Below, in pieces: positions 1 through 11,797 of a DNA stretch of 64,000 nt. A program made the translations under genes and the position numbers. The notes beneath the pieces are model-generated. The model saw only the letters and a program-made list of their open reading frames with translations, did no database searches and had not been told where the DNA came from. The stretch is from Thermus thermamylovorans (lineage in GTDB: Bacteria; Deinococcota; Deinococci; Deinococcales; Thermaceae): contig NZ_SIJL01000003.1 of the NCBI RefSeq assembly GCF_004307015.1, positions 1-64,000 on the forward strand, in the 5' to 3' direction. Numbering within the stretch: the stretch's first letter is position 1; every line of letters begins with the position of its first letter.

Positions 1-23
1 CGCACAAACTCGCCCTTGGCCAT
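1..23 (-). CDS. tuf: Elongation factor Tu, N-terminal fragment
   Basis: Only the first eight codons (MAKGEFVR) lie in the window; the gene runs off the left edge. This is the start of bacterial EF-Tu, the GTPase that delivers aminoacyl-tRNA to the ribosome. An AAGGAG ribosome-binding site sits just upstream of the ATG. It follows fusA as the last gene of the str operon, the usual order in Thermus. Identity rests on the N-terminal peptide plus the operon position. Confidence 0.93.
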
Positions 24-47
24 CTCCGTTCTCCTTTCGGCAAACAC

Positions 48-69
48 GGGTGGGCCCGAAGGCCCACCC
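48..69 (-). other. Intra-operon stem-loop between fusA and tuf
   Basis: A perfect 9-bp stem, GGGTGGGCC / GGCCCACCC, closes a four-base loop that reads TTCG on the transcribed minus strand (a stable UUCG-type tetraloop). It lies just after the fusA stop and before the tuf ribosome-binding site. No U-run follows, so it is more likely an mRNA processing or stability element, or a weak attenuator, than a full terminator. Confidence 0.75.
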
Positions 70-78
70 CAAGACCCC

Positions 79-2154
<2,076 letters not shown>

Positions 2155-2157
2155 GGC

Positions 2158-2628
2158 TCACCACCGGTAGTGGGCGTAGGCGCGGTTGGCCTCGGCCATC
2201 CGCTCCACGTCCTCCTTCTTCTTCACCGCCCCCCCCTTGCCCTCGGCGGCGTCCATGAGCTCGTGGGCGATGCGCAGGGCCGCCCCCCGCTCGGAGCGCC
2301 CGTTCGCCGCTTGCACCAGCCAGCGCAGGGCCAAGGACTGCTGCCTCCTGGGGGAGACCTCCATGGGCACCTGGTAGTTGGCCCCGCCCACGCGGCGGGA
2401 ACGGACCTCCATTCTGGGCTTCACGTTCTCCACCGCCTGCTTGAAGACCTTCAACGGCTCCTGCCCGGTCTTCTCCTGGATGATGCGGCAGGCCTCGTAG
2501 AAGAGGCGGGCGGCCAGGTTCTTCTTGCCCTCCCGCATGATCTTGTTGATGAAGGCCGAAACCACCACGTCCCCGTAGACCAGATCGGGCTCTAGCTGGC
2601 GTACCTCTGCTCTCCTTCTCCGCGCCAT
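2158..2628 (-). CDS. rpsG: 30S ribosomal protein S7
   Basis: 156-residue primary 16S rRNA-binding protein that organises the 30S head and contacts the E-site tRNA. The N-terminus [15 protein letters not shown] and the C-terminus ending AYAHYRW are typical of Thermus S7. It lies seven bases after the rpsL stop and three before fusA, with an AGGTGAG ribosome-binding site. In other bacteria S7 is the translational regulator of the str operon; I see no obvious S7-site mimic here but cannot fold the intercistronic region. Confidence 0.98.
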   Translation of the reverse strand: MARRRRAEVRQLEPDLVYGDVVVSAFINKIMREGKKNLAARLFYEACRIIQEKTGQEPLKVFKQAVENVKPRMEVRSRRVGGANYQVPMEVSPRRQQSLALRWLVQAANGRSERGAALRIAHELMDAAEGKGGAVKKKEDVERMAEANRAYAHYRW

Positions 2629-2635
2629 GGCTCAC

Positions 2636-3049
2636 CTACTTCTTCTTGGCCGGGGCCGCGCCTTTGGTCTCCTTGGGCCGCTTGGTCCCGTACTTGGAGC
2701 GGCTCTTCTTGCGGTCCTTCACCCCCTGGGTGTCGTAGACCCCGCGGACGATGTGGTAGCGCACGCCCGGCAGATCCTTCACCCGGCCCCCCCGGATGAG
2801 GACCACGGAGTGTTCCTGCAGGTTGTGCCCCTCACCGGGGATGTAGGCGGTGACCTCGTAGCCGGAGGTGAGGCGCACCTTGGCCACCTTGCGCAGGGCG
2901 GAGTTGGGCTTCTTGGGGGTGACGGTGCGCACCACGGTGCACACCCCCCGGCGGAAGGGCGAGCCCTTCAAGGCGGGGACCTTGCTCTTCTTCTGGACCT
3001 TCTCGCGGCCCCTTCGGACAAGCTGGTTGATCGTCGGCAGTGCCACCAC
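2636..3049 (-). CDS. rpsL: 30S ribosomal protein S12
   Basis: 137-residue decoding-centre protein. It begins [12 protein letters not shown] and carries the universally conserved PNSALRK and [13 protein letters not shown] segments that contain the positions where streptomycin-resistance changes map in other bacteria. The C-terminus is a Lys/Ala-rich tail slightly longer than in E. coli. First gene of the str operon, reading from a strong promoter about 130 bases upstream through a leader with two hairpins. Confidence 0.98.
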   Translation of the reverse strand: MVALPTINQLVRRGREKVQKKSKVPALKGSPFRRGVCTVVRTVTPKKPNSALRKVAKVRLTSGYEVTAYIPGEGHNLQEHSVVLIRGGRVKDLPGVRYHIVRGVYDTQGVKDRKKSRSKYGTKRPKETKGAAPAKKK

Positions 3050-3090
3050 TCCCTTCTTCCTGGACTTGCCCCCGTGTTCTCAAGATCCGC

Positions 3091-3112
3091 CCGGGGGAAG
3101 GGCTTCCCCCGG
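3091..3112 (-). other. Leader hairpin 2 of the str operon
   Basis: Perfect 9-bp inverted repeat (CCGGGGGAA / TTCCCCCGG, four-base loop) in the untranslated leader between the str promoter and rpsL. No U-run follows. A role in attenuation or mRNA stability is inferred from position only. Confidence 0.7.
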
Positions 3113-3133
3113 CTTTGCCCACGCAGGGCAACC

Positions 3134-3162
3134 CCCTCAGGGCCAGGGGCTGGCCCTGAGGG
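3134..3162 (-). other. Leader hairpin 1 of the str operon
   Basis: Perfect 13-bp stem (CCCTCAGGGCCAG / CTGGCCCTGAGGG) with a three-base loop, about 15 bases downstream of the str -10 box and so at the very 5' end of the transcript. It could protect the mRNA end or act in attenuation; the sequence alone does not decide. Confidence 0.8.
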
Positions 3163-3176
3163 CCCTCAACTCGCCC

Positions 3177-3205
3177 AGTGTACAGGGCTAGAGGCCTTTT
3201 GGCAA
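3177..3205 (-). promoter_or_regulatory. Promoter of the str operon
   Basis: On the minus strand, -35 TTGCCA (3200-3205) and -10 TACACT (3177-3182) are separated by exactly 17 bases. It points at rpsL and gives a leader of about 120 bases, in contrast to the leaderless genes elsewhere in the window. Confidence 0.85.
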
Positions 3206-3212
3206 GCGGGCC

Positions 3213-5742
<2,530 letters not shown>

Positions 5743-5758
5743 CCCCAGAAGAGGGGAA

Positions 5759-8053
5759 ATGGCGGGCTGGCTGGACCAAGGGGTGGCCCTCCTGAGGAAG
5801 GAGGGCCGCCTCCTCCTGGTGGCCCCCCCGGGGGCGGGGAAGAGCACCCTCTTCCCCCTAAAGGTGCTCCAGGCCCTTCCCGGCCAGGTGTTCCTCTTTG
5901 CGCCAAGGCGGGTGGCGGCCCGGGCGGTGGCGGCCAGGCTGGCGGAGAACCTGGGGGAGCCCCTGGGGAAGACCGTGGGCTACCGGGTGCGCCTGGAGGG
6001 GAGGGAAAGCGGGGCCACCCGCCTCCTGGTGATGACCGAGGGCCTCCTCACCCGGCGCCTCCTGGAAGACCCCACCTTGGAAGGGGTTTCCGCGGTCCTC
6101 CTGGACGAGGCCCACGAGCGCCACCTGGAAACCGACCTGAGCCTGGCCCTCCTCCTCAGGGTGCAGGAAACCCTGCGGCATGACCTCAAAATCGCCCTCC
6201 TCACCGCCACCCCGGACGAGGACCTGAGGCGGGCCTTTTCCGGGGCGGTCCTGGAGGTGGCAGGGGAGGCGCACCCGGTGGCGGTCTTCCACCTGCCCAA
6301 GCCCCCCGAAGGACCCCTGGAGCCCCTGGCCGCCCGCTACGCCAAGAAGGCCTTTCTGGAGGGGGAAGGGGATGTTTTGGTCTTCCTCCCGGGCAAGGCG
6401 GAGATCGAAAGGACAAAAAGGCTCCTGGAAGACCTCCCCGCCTTTCCCCTCCACGGGGGGCTTCCCCTGGCCGAGCAGGCCGCCCTCCTCCGGCCGGGCC
6501 CCCGCAGGATCGTCCTGGCCACGGACGTGGCGGAGACGAGCCTTACCCTGCCGGGGGTGCGGGCCGTGGTGGACACCGGGCTCGCCAAGAAGCCCCGCTT
6601 CGACCCCAGAACCGGCCTCACCCGCCTGGCCCGGGTGCGCATCCCCGAGGCCTCCGCCCGGCAGCGGGCGGGCCGGGCCGGGCGCACGGGGCCTGGGCGG
6701 GTGTACCGCCTCTACCCCGAGGGCCCCTTTCCCCCCCAAAGGCCCGAGGTCCTGGAGGCGGACCTCTCCCGGGCCCTCCTCCTGGCCCTGGGCTTTGGGG
6801 AACGGCTGGAGGCCCTCCCCCTCCCCACCCCGCCCCCCCAAGGGGCCCTCGAGGCCGCCTGGGACCTCCTCGGGCTTTTGGGGGCGGTGGCGGGGGAGGG
6901 GCTCACCCCCTTGGGGCGGCGGATGCTCCTCCTCCCCACCCACCCCCGCCTGGCCCGCATGGTCCTGGAGGCGGAGGCCCTGGGCCTCCTCCCCCTGGCC
7001 GCGGACCTCCTGGCCCTTCTGGAGGAGCGGGACCCCCTGGAGGGGGAGCCCGACCTCCTGGAGAAGCTTTCCGGGCTCCTCGAGGCCCGCCGGGCAGGGC
7101 GGGGGGCCTTTTTGGGGGTGGAGCGGGTCGCTGCCCTTTGGCGGGGGAGGCTTGGGGTGAAGCCCCTAGAGCGCCTCCCCGCCCCGGAGGCGGTGGGACG
7201 CCTCCTCCTCGCCGCCTACCCCGACCGGGCGGCGGAGCGGGTGGCCCCGGGGCGCTACCGCCTGGCCACAGGGCCCCTCCTCCGCCTCCCCGGGGAAGGC
7301 CCGGCCTACCTGGTGGCGGTGGGGGCGGAGGCGGGCCCTAAGGAAGGGCGCCTCCTCCTCTTTGCCCCCCTGGCCCGGGAAGACCTCCTGAAGCGGGCGG
7401 AGGTGGCGGCCTGGACGGGGTGGGAGGAGGGAAGGCTAAGGGGCTACCTGGAGCGGCGCCACGGAAGCCTGGTGCTGGAGCGGGTGGCGGTGGACCCCGG
7501 CCCCCCCACGGAGGCCCACCTGCGGGAGGCCCTGAAGGAGGGGCTTCCCCTGCCCGAGGAGGCCCGGCAGGTCCTCCTGCGCCTCGCCTTCCTCAAGGCC
7601 CACGGGGTGGCGGTGCCGGAGCTTTCCGAGGAAGCCCTCCTGGAAGACCTCTCCTGGCTCCTCCCCTGGACGGAAGGGGTGCGGCAGAAGGAGGAGCTTC
7701 GGGGCTTACCCTGGAAGGAGATCCTCCTTGGCCTCCTGGGGGAAGCCCGGAAGACCCTGGAGGCGCTGGCCCCCGAGGCCCTGGCCCTGCCCTCGGGGAA
7801 GAGAAGGCGCCTGGAGTACCGCCCGGACGCCCCGCCCCTCCTCGCCCTGCGGGTCCAGGAGGCCTTTGGCCTCTGGGAGACCCCCAGGGTGCTGGGGGGG
7901 AAGGTGCCGGTGGCGGTGGCCCTCCTCTCCCCCGCGGGGCGGCCGGTGCAGGTGACCCAGGACCTCGAGGGCTTCTGGGAGCGGCACTACCCCAAGGTGC
8001 GCCAGGAGCTCATGCGCCGCTACCCCAAGCACCCTTGGCCGGAGCGCCCCTAG
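5759..8053 (+). CDS. hrpB: ATP-dependent helicase HrpB-like (DEAH box)
   Basis: 764-residue superfamily 2 helicase. Walker A is APPGAGKST near residue 22, the DEAH motif is in LLDEAHERHLE, motif III is LLTATP and the motif VI region is QRAGRAGRTGPG. The C-terminal HrpB-type region follows, so this is the HrpB rather than the HrpA subfamily; slightly shorter than the E. coli protein. The physiological role of HrpB is poorly known. The TAG stop shares the bases CTAG with the stop of the convergent HAD-like gene. Confidence 0.9.
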   Translation: MAGWLDQGVALLRKEGRLLLVAPPGAGKSTLFPLKVLQALPGQVFLFAPRRVAARAVAARLAENLGEPLGKTVGYRVRLEGRESGATRLLVMTEGLLTRRLLEDPTLEGVSAVLLDEAHERHLETDLSLALLLRVQETLRHDLKIALLTATPDEDLRRAFSGAVLEVAGEAHPVAVFHLPKPPEGPLEPLAARYAKKAFLEGEGDVLVFLPGKAEIERTKRLLEDLPAFPLHGGLPLAEQAALLRPGPRRIVLATDVAETSLTLPGVRAVVDTGLAKKPRFDPRTGLTRLARVRIPEASARQRAGRAGRTGPGRVYRLYPEGPFPPQRPEVLEADLSRALLLALGFGERLEALPLPTPPPQGALEAAWDLLGLLGAVAGEGLTPLGRRMLLLPTHPRLARMVLEAEALGLLPLAADLLALLEERDPLEGEPDLLEKLSGLLEARRAGRGAFLGVERVAALWRGRLGVKPLERLPAPEAVGRLLLAAYPDRAAERVAPGRYRLATGPLLRLPGEGPAYLVAVGAEAGPKEGRLLLFAPLAREDLLKRAEVAAWTGWEEGRLRGYLERRHGSLVLERVAVDPGPPTEAHLREALKEGLPLPEEARQVLLRLAFLKAHGVAVPELSEEALLEDLSWLLPWTEGVRQKEELRGLPWKEILLGLLGEARKTLEALAPEALALPSGKRRRLEYRPDAPPLLALRVQEAFGLWETPRVLGGKVPVAVALLSPAGRPVQVTQDLEGFWERHYPKVRQELMRRYPKHPWPERP

Positions 8054-8478
8054 GGGCGGAAGACCTCGGCCCGGAAGCCCCGCTCCCGGGCCCTGACCAC
8101 CAGGAGGGGGTTGTCGTCCAGGTAGAGGGCCTCCTCCGGGGAAAGCCCCAAGGAGCGCAGGGCCAGGGCCAAGGCCTCCATCTTCTCCGGGTGGAAAAAG
8201 GCCCGGTAGCCCTCAGGGGGCGGGAGGTCGGCCACCAGGTGGAAGGGCTCGGGGAAGGGGTGGGTGCGGGGGCGGAAGGCCAGGGGGTAAAGCCGGCTCG
8301 CCCCGGGGAAGAGGGCCTCCAAGACCCCTGGCCCCTCCACCCTTAAGCGGGGGAGGAGGTCGTAGAAGGCCTGGGAGAGGTAGAAGAGGGGCTCCCCGCC
8401 CGCCTGGGAGAGGAGGCGGAGAAGCCTTGGCTCCACCGGCTCGCAGTAGACCCCGGAGAGGTCCAGGAGGTAGACCAC
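8050..8478 (-). CDS. HAD-like hydrolase with degenerate motif I
   Basis: 142 residues. The C-terminal part carries a HAD motif IV (YLDDNPLLVVRARERGF) and the N-terminus resembles motif I, but reads DLSGV where DxDxT/V is expected, so the second, acid/base Asp is Ser. A small HAD-superfamily phosphatase-like protein, possibly altered or inactive. It starts at a GTG six bases after a TAGGCT -10 box. Convergent with hrpB, with overlapping stop codons. Confidence 0.7.
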   Translation of the reverse strand: MVYLLDLSGVYCEPVEPRLLRLLSQAGGEPLFYLSQAFYDLLPRLRVEGPGVLEALFPGASRLYPLAFRPRTHPFPEPFHLVADLPPPEGYRAFFHPEKMEALALALRSLGLSPEEALYLDDNPLLVVRARERGFRAEVFRP

Positions 8479-8484
8479 GCCCCA

Positions 8485-8490
8485 AGCCTA
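8485..8490 (-). promoter_or_regulatory. -10 box of the HAD-like gene (leaderless)
   Basis: TAGGCT on the minus strand, six bases before the GTG at 8478. Confidence 0.65.
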
Positions 8491-8502
8491 ACCCCAAGGC
8501 CT

Positions 8503-8508
8503 TATACT
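8503..8508 (+). promoter_or_regulatory. -10 box of the SCP2/dehydrogenase operon
   Basis: TATACT with the start codon 19 bases further on and an AAAGGAGG ribosome-binding site between, so this unit has a short leader. The box is nearly palindromic with the divergent strand (TATAAG). Confidence 0.7.
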
Positions 8509-8527
8509 GGGTGCAAAGGAGGAAGCC

Positions 8528-8920
8528 ATGCAGCCCTTCAGCGAAAACTGGGCCCAGGCCTACTGCCAGAAGCTTTCCCAAAGCGAGGCCTACCGGAAGG
8601 CGGCCGCCACCTGGGAGGGAAGCCTGGCCCTGAGGGTGCGCCCTGACCCCTCCCAGGGCCTCCCCCAGGGGGTGGCGGTGGTCCTGGACCTCTGGCACGG
8701 GGCGTGCCGGGGGGCGAGGGTGGTGGAGGGGGAGGCCGAGGCCGACTTCGTCATCGAGGCCGACCTGGCCACCTGGCAGGAGGTCCTGGAGGGGCGCCTC
8801 GAGCCCCTCAGCGCCCTCCTGCGAGGGCTTTTGGAACTGAAGAAGGGCTCCCTCGCCGCCCTGGCCCCCTACGCCCAGGCGGCCCAGGAGCTCGTCAAGG
8901 TGGCCCGGGAGGTCCCATGA
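8528..8920 (+). CDS. SCP2 sterol-binding-like domain protein
   Basis: 130 residues matching the pattern of the SCP-2 family: an N-terminal helix, a central strand segment (GVAVVLDLWHGACRGARVVEG), ADFVIEADLATWQEVLEGRLEPL and a C-terminal helix with LKKGSL. These domains bind lipids or other hydrophobic ligands. A strong AAAGGAGG precedes the ATG. It overlaps the following zinc dehydrogenase by ATGA, so the two are translationally coupled; the ligand is unknown. Confidence 0.75.
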   Translation: MQPFSENWAQAYCQKLSQSEAYRKAAATWEGSLALRVRPDPSQGLPQGVAVVLDLWHGACRGARVVEGEAEADFVIEADLATWQEVLEGRLEPLSALLRGLLELKKGSLAALAPYAQAAQELVKVAREVP

Positions 8921-9951
8921 GGGCCGTGGTGTACCAGGGGCCCTTCCAGGTGGCGGTGGCGGAGGTGCCCGAGCCCAGGCTGGAGGCGGAAGGGGACGCC
9001 ATCGTGGCGGTGGAACTCGCCGCCATCTGCGGCTCCGACCTGCACATCTACCACGGCAAGATCGCCGGGGTCCTGCCGGGGGCGGTCCTGGGCCACGAGT
9101 TCGTGGGGCGCATCGTGGAGAAGGGCCCCCTGGTGCCCTTGGCCCTGGGGGAGAGGGTGGTGGGGAGCTTCCAGGTGGCCTGCGGGGAGTGCCCCGCCTG
9201 CCGCAGGGGGCAGTACTTCGCCTGCCTGAAAGGAGGCGTCTACGGCTTCGGCCTGGCCCTGGGGAACCTGCCGGGGGCCCAGGCGGAGCGGGTGCGGGTG
9301 CCCTTCGCCCGCCATAGCCTTTTCCCCATCGGGGACCTGCCCGCGGAGGAGGCCCTCCTGGCCGGGGACATCCTCACCACCGCCTACGGGGGGGTGCGGC
9401 CCTTCCTCTCCCCAGGGATGGGCGTGGCCGTGGTGGGCTCGGGGCCGGTGGGCCTCATGGCCCAGGCCGTGGCCCACGCCCTGGGGGCGGGAAGGGTCTT
9501 CGCCATCGACCCCGAGGAGAGCCGCCTGGAGAAGGCCCGGGCCCTGGGGAGCCTCCCCATCAACCCCAAGGCGGAGGACCCCGCGGCCCGGGTGCGCCGG
9601 GAGACGGAGGGCCTGGGGGCGGAGCTGGTGGTGGAGGCGGTGGGGGGGGAGGGGGAGGCCCTGGCCCTGGCCCTGCGCCTGGCGGGGCCCGGGGGGGTGG
9701 TCTCCAGCCTGGGGGTGCCCACCGCGGAAAGGCTGGACTACCCCTGGCTTTCCGCCTTCAGCCGGGGCATCACCTTCCGGAGCAGTCTGGCCAACGTCCC
9801 CCGCTGGATCGGGGAGGTGCTGGCCTTGCAGAGGGCGGGAAGGCTCAGGGGGAGCTTCGTCTTCAGCCACCGCCTGCCCCTCGAGGAGGCCCCCGAGGGC
9901 TACCGCCTCTTCCATGAGCGCCAGGCCACCAAGGTGGCCCTGGTGCCATAA
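8917..9951 (+). CDS. Zinc-dependent alcohol dehydrogenase family protein
   Basis: 344-residue medium-chain dehydrogenase. Catalytic-zinc ligands are in CGSDLHIYHGK and GHEFVGRI; structural zinc Cys residues are in CGECPACRRGQYFAC; the Rossmann motif is VVGSGPVGLMAQA. Substrate cannot be read from sequence. The ATG overlaps the SCP2 stop (ATGA), which fixes this start. A G+C-rich hairpin follows ten bases after the stop. Confidence 0.88.
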   Translation: MRAVVYQGPFQVAVAEVPEPRLEAEGDAIVAVELAAICGSDLHIYHGKIAGVLPGAVLGHEFVGRIVEKGPLVPLALGERVVGSFQVACGECPACRRGQYFACLKGGVYGFGLALGNLPGAQAERVRVPFARHSLFPIGDLPAEEALLAGDILTTAYGGVRPFLSPGMGVAVVGSGPVGLMAQAVAHALGAGRVFAIDPEESRLEKARALGSLPINPKAEDPAARVRRETEGLGAELVVEAVGGEGEALALALRLAGPGGVVSSLGVPTAERLDYPWLSAFSRGITFRSSLANVPRWIGEVLALQRAGRLRGSFVFSHRLPLEEAPEGYRLFHERQATKVALVP

Positions 9952-9960
9952 AGGAAAACC

Positions 9961-9976
9961 GCCGCCCGCAGGCGGC
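9961..9976. terminator. Hairpin after the zinc dehydrogenase gene
   Basis: 6-bp stem GCCGCC / GGCGGC with loop CGCA. On the minus strand it is followed by GGTTTTCC, the more terminator-like orientation; on the plus strand it follows the dehydrogenase stop and may end that operon. Confidence 0.5.
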
Positions 9977-9995
9977 CTGTTCCCTTGACCTCCTT

Positions 9996-10023
9996 AATAT
10001 ACCACGGCTTGCCGCTATGTAAA
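9996..10023 (-). promoter_or_regulatory. Minus-strand promoter with no assigned gene
   Basis: TTTACA and TATATT separated by about 16 bases on the minus strand, followed at once by AAGGAGGT, a near-perfect Shine-Dalgarno sequence, but no start codon or open frame follows at usable distance. See the findings. Confidence 0.5.
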
Positions 10024-10038
10024 GTGGTATGCAGAAAA

Positions 10039-10055
10039 CCCCTCTCCGAGGGGTC
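10039..10055 (-). terminator. Minus-strand intrinsic terminator-like hairpin
   Basis: 7-bp stem ACCCCTC / GAGGGGT with a three-base loop; on the minus strand a TTTTC run follows immediately. It implies transcription entering from the right through the structured region. Confidence 0.55.
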
Positions 10056-10246
10056 TCCAAAGGGGGAGCAACAAGTACGCTAGAGCATATCCGAGTTATT
10101 CCTGGTCCGCCGCACCCTTTCCCTCTCTCGGTCCGAAGGGGACGGTCCAGCACCGTTCCTCCCAAGGGAGCCTCTCGGGCTGAGGACCAGGCCCCCCTGG
10201 GGTGGGACGATCCGCGGTCGGCAAATGTGGCCTTTTCCTCCCCCAT

Positions 10247-10262
10247 GGCCGGACGACCGGCC
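10247..10262 (+). other. Palindrome upstream of the Usp-like gene
   Basis: GGCCGG, four bases, CCGGCC: a 6-bp perfect inverted repeat about 30 bases before the start codon. It could be an operator or a leader hairpin. Confidence 0.4.
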
Positions 10263-10294
10263 TAGCCTGAAGGGGAAGACCAAGGAGGTGGCCC

Positions 10295-10708
10295 ATGGCC
10301 CGGTACCTGGTGGTGGCCCATCGCACGGCCAAAAGCCCAGAGTTGGCGGAAAAACTCCGGGAGGTTAGGGCCCAAGACCCAGAGGCCCGCTTCGTCCTCC
10401 TGGTGCCTGCCGTGCCTCCGCCCGGCTGGGTGTACGAGGAGAACGAGGTGTGGGAACGGTCCCGAAGGGAGGCGGAGGCGGCCAAGGAAGCCCTCGAGGC
10501 CCAGGGCATCCCTGTGGAGGAGGCCAAACCCGGGGATATCTCCCCCCTTCTGGCCCTGGAGGAGGAGCTCCTAGCCCACCCCGGGGCCTACCAGGGAATC
10601 GTCCTCGCCACCCTCCCTCCGGGGCTTTCCCGCTGGCTAAGGCTGGACGTGCACACCCAGGCGGAACGCTTCGGCCTGCCGGTGGTCCACGTGATCGCCC
10701 ACCCCTAG
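10295..10708 (+). CDS. Usp-like (universal stress-type fold) protein
   Basis: 137 residues. It starts MARYLVVAHRTAKSPEL and ends with GIVLATLPPGLSRWLRLDVHTQAERFGLPVVHVI, a pattern of small UspA-fold proteins common in Actinobacteria and Thermus. The residues usually binding the nucleotide phosphate in UspA are not clearly present, so ligand and function are unknown. The start is set by AAGGAGG eight bases upstream. It stands alone after the long structured non-coding region, which may regulate it. Confidence 0.7.
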   Translation: MARYLVVAHRTAKSPELAEKLREVRAQDPEARFVLLVPAVPPPGWVYEENEVWERSRREAEAAKEALEAQGIPVEEAKPGDISPLLALEEELLAHPGAYQGIVLATLPPGLSRWLRLDVHTQAERFGLPVVHVIAHP

Positions 10709-10773
10709 GGCCAGCCCGGGTCCGGTCAAGGGCCAAGGGGTCCGGCCTTTCCCCGCTTCTCATCTGGCCTCCG

Positions 10774-10779
10774 TATACT
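10774..10779 (+). promoter_or_regulatory. -10 box of the Lpt-like operon (leaderless)
   Basis: TATACT seven bases before the GTG start at 10787. This is the only promoter I can place for the four overlapping genes 10787-16288. Confidence 0.75.
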
Positions 10780-10786
10780 CGGCCTG

Positions 10787-11797
10787 GTGCTGGGGCGCTA
10801 CGTCCTCAAGGAGGTGCTGGTTCCCTACCTGGTGGGGGTCCTCCTCTTCGTCGCCCTTCTCACCTTTGACCTGCTCTCCAGCCTCTCCGGGGTGCTCCTC
10901 GCCCGGGGGGCCGGGGCCGAGGCCGTCTTGGGGCTCGTCCTGCTGCGCCTGCCCTGGACCCTGAGCCTGGCCCTGCCCCTGGGCCTGGTCTTCGCCGTCC
11001 TGGTGGGCCTCGCCCGCCTCATCCGGGGATCGGAGCTCAAGGCGGCCTACGCCGCCGGGGTGCCCCCCTGGGCCCTGCTCCGGCCCCTCCTCCTCCTCGC
11101 CCTCCTGGTGAGCCTCCTCAACCTCCTCCTCCTGGCCGAGGTACGCCCCCGGGCCCTGGAGGCCTACGACGCCCGCCTGACCCGCCTCCTCTACGGGGAA
11201 GGGGTCTTGAGCGGGGCCCTGCGGAACCAGCTCTACGCCCCCCCGGGCCTCGGGGTCTACTACGCGGAGGAGGTACGGCCCGAGGCGGGGCAGAACCGGC
11301 TGCAGGGGGTGCGGGTGGTGGACGGGGAGGGCCGGGTCTACAGCGGCGGGGAAGGGGTCTGGGACCGGGAGGGGTGGCACCTCCGGGGGTACGTGCTGGA
11401 GGGGGAGGTCCTCAAGCCCTTCCAGGGCACCCTTCCCTTCCCCGTCCACTTCCGCCCCCGGGAGAGCCTGGGCTCCCGCGACCCCTACGACTCCACGCCC
11501 TTGAGGGAGCTCTGGCAGCGCAGCCAGGTGGAGCCCGGGGCCCGCTTCGCCCTCTACCGCCGCCTGGCCGACGCCCTGGGCGGGCTCTTCCTGGGGTGGG
11601 TGGCCGCCGCCCTCGGGCTCTCCTTCCGCCAGGCCGCCTGGGCCTTCCTGGCCCTGGTCCTCCTCATCTTCGGCTACTACGTGCTCTGGACCCTAAGCGC
11701 CCAGCTGGCCCGCTACGACGTGAACCCCCTGCTGGCCTTCCTGCCCAACGCCCTTTACGGCCTCCTGGCCCTTGGGCTCACCTGGAGGATGCGGTGA
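10787..11797 (+). CDS. LptF/LptG-family (YjgP/YjgQ) permease, first paralogue
   Basis: 336 residues with the family layout: two N-terminal transmembrane segments, the segment SELKAAYAAGVPPW, a periplasmic beta-jellyroll region in the middle, and three or four C-terminal transmembrane segments. In LPS-making bacteria these proteins form the inner-membrane transporter that extracts lipid with LptB. First gene of a four-gene operon joined by GTGA overlaps; leaderless GTG start after TATACT. Which paralogue corresponds to LptF and which to LptG is not decidable by eye. Confidence 0.87.
   Translation: MLGRYVLKEVLVPYLVGVLLFVALLTFDLLSSLSGVLLARGAGAEAVLGLVLLRLPWTLSLALPLGLVFAVLVGLARLIRGSELKAAYAAGVPPWALLRPLLLLALLVSLLNLLLLAEVRPRALEAYDARLTRLLYGEGVLSGALRNQLYAPPGLGVYYAEEVRPEAGQNRLQGVRVVDGEGRVYSGGEGVWDREGWHLRGYVLEGEVLKPFQGTLPFPVHFRPRESLGSRDPYDSTPLRELWQRSQVEPGARFALYRRLADALGGLFLGWVAAALGLSFRQAAWAFLALVLLIFGYYVLWTLSAQLARYDVNPLLAFLPNALYGLLALGLTWRMR

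Larger units (their letters stand above)
9952..10294. other. 343-base non-coding region with RNA-like structure
   Basis: No convincing gene. Base composition is visibly less G+C-rich than the flanking genes. It holds a hairpin at 9961-9976, a good minus-strand promoter at 9996-10023, a minus-strand terminator-like hairpin at 10039-10055, an inverted repeat CCTGGTCC (10101-10108) / GGACCAGG (10184-10191) enclosing smaller stems, and a palindrome at 10247-10262. It may encode a small RNA (minus) or a cis-acting leader for the Usp-like gene (plus); I could not match a known RNA family. Confidence 0.6.

Noticed and set aside
10101-10191. SRP (4.5S) RNA candidate because of the 8-bp closing stem
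   Set aside because: The conserved GGAAGGAAGCAGC-type core of SRP RNA is absent on both strands.
10190-10222. T-box-like sequence (GGGTGGGAC followed by CCGCGG) upstream of the Usp-like gene
   Set aside because: The spacing and the missing specifier and Stem I features do not fit a T-box, and the downstream gene is not an aminoacyl-tRNA synthetase or amino acid gene.
10029-10265. 78-codon open frame inside the structured non-coding region
   Set aside because: No ribosome-binding site, no similarity that I recognise, and it runs through the paired segments of the putative RNA.
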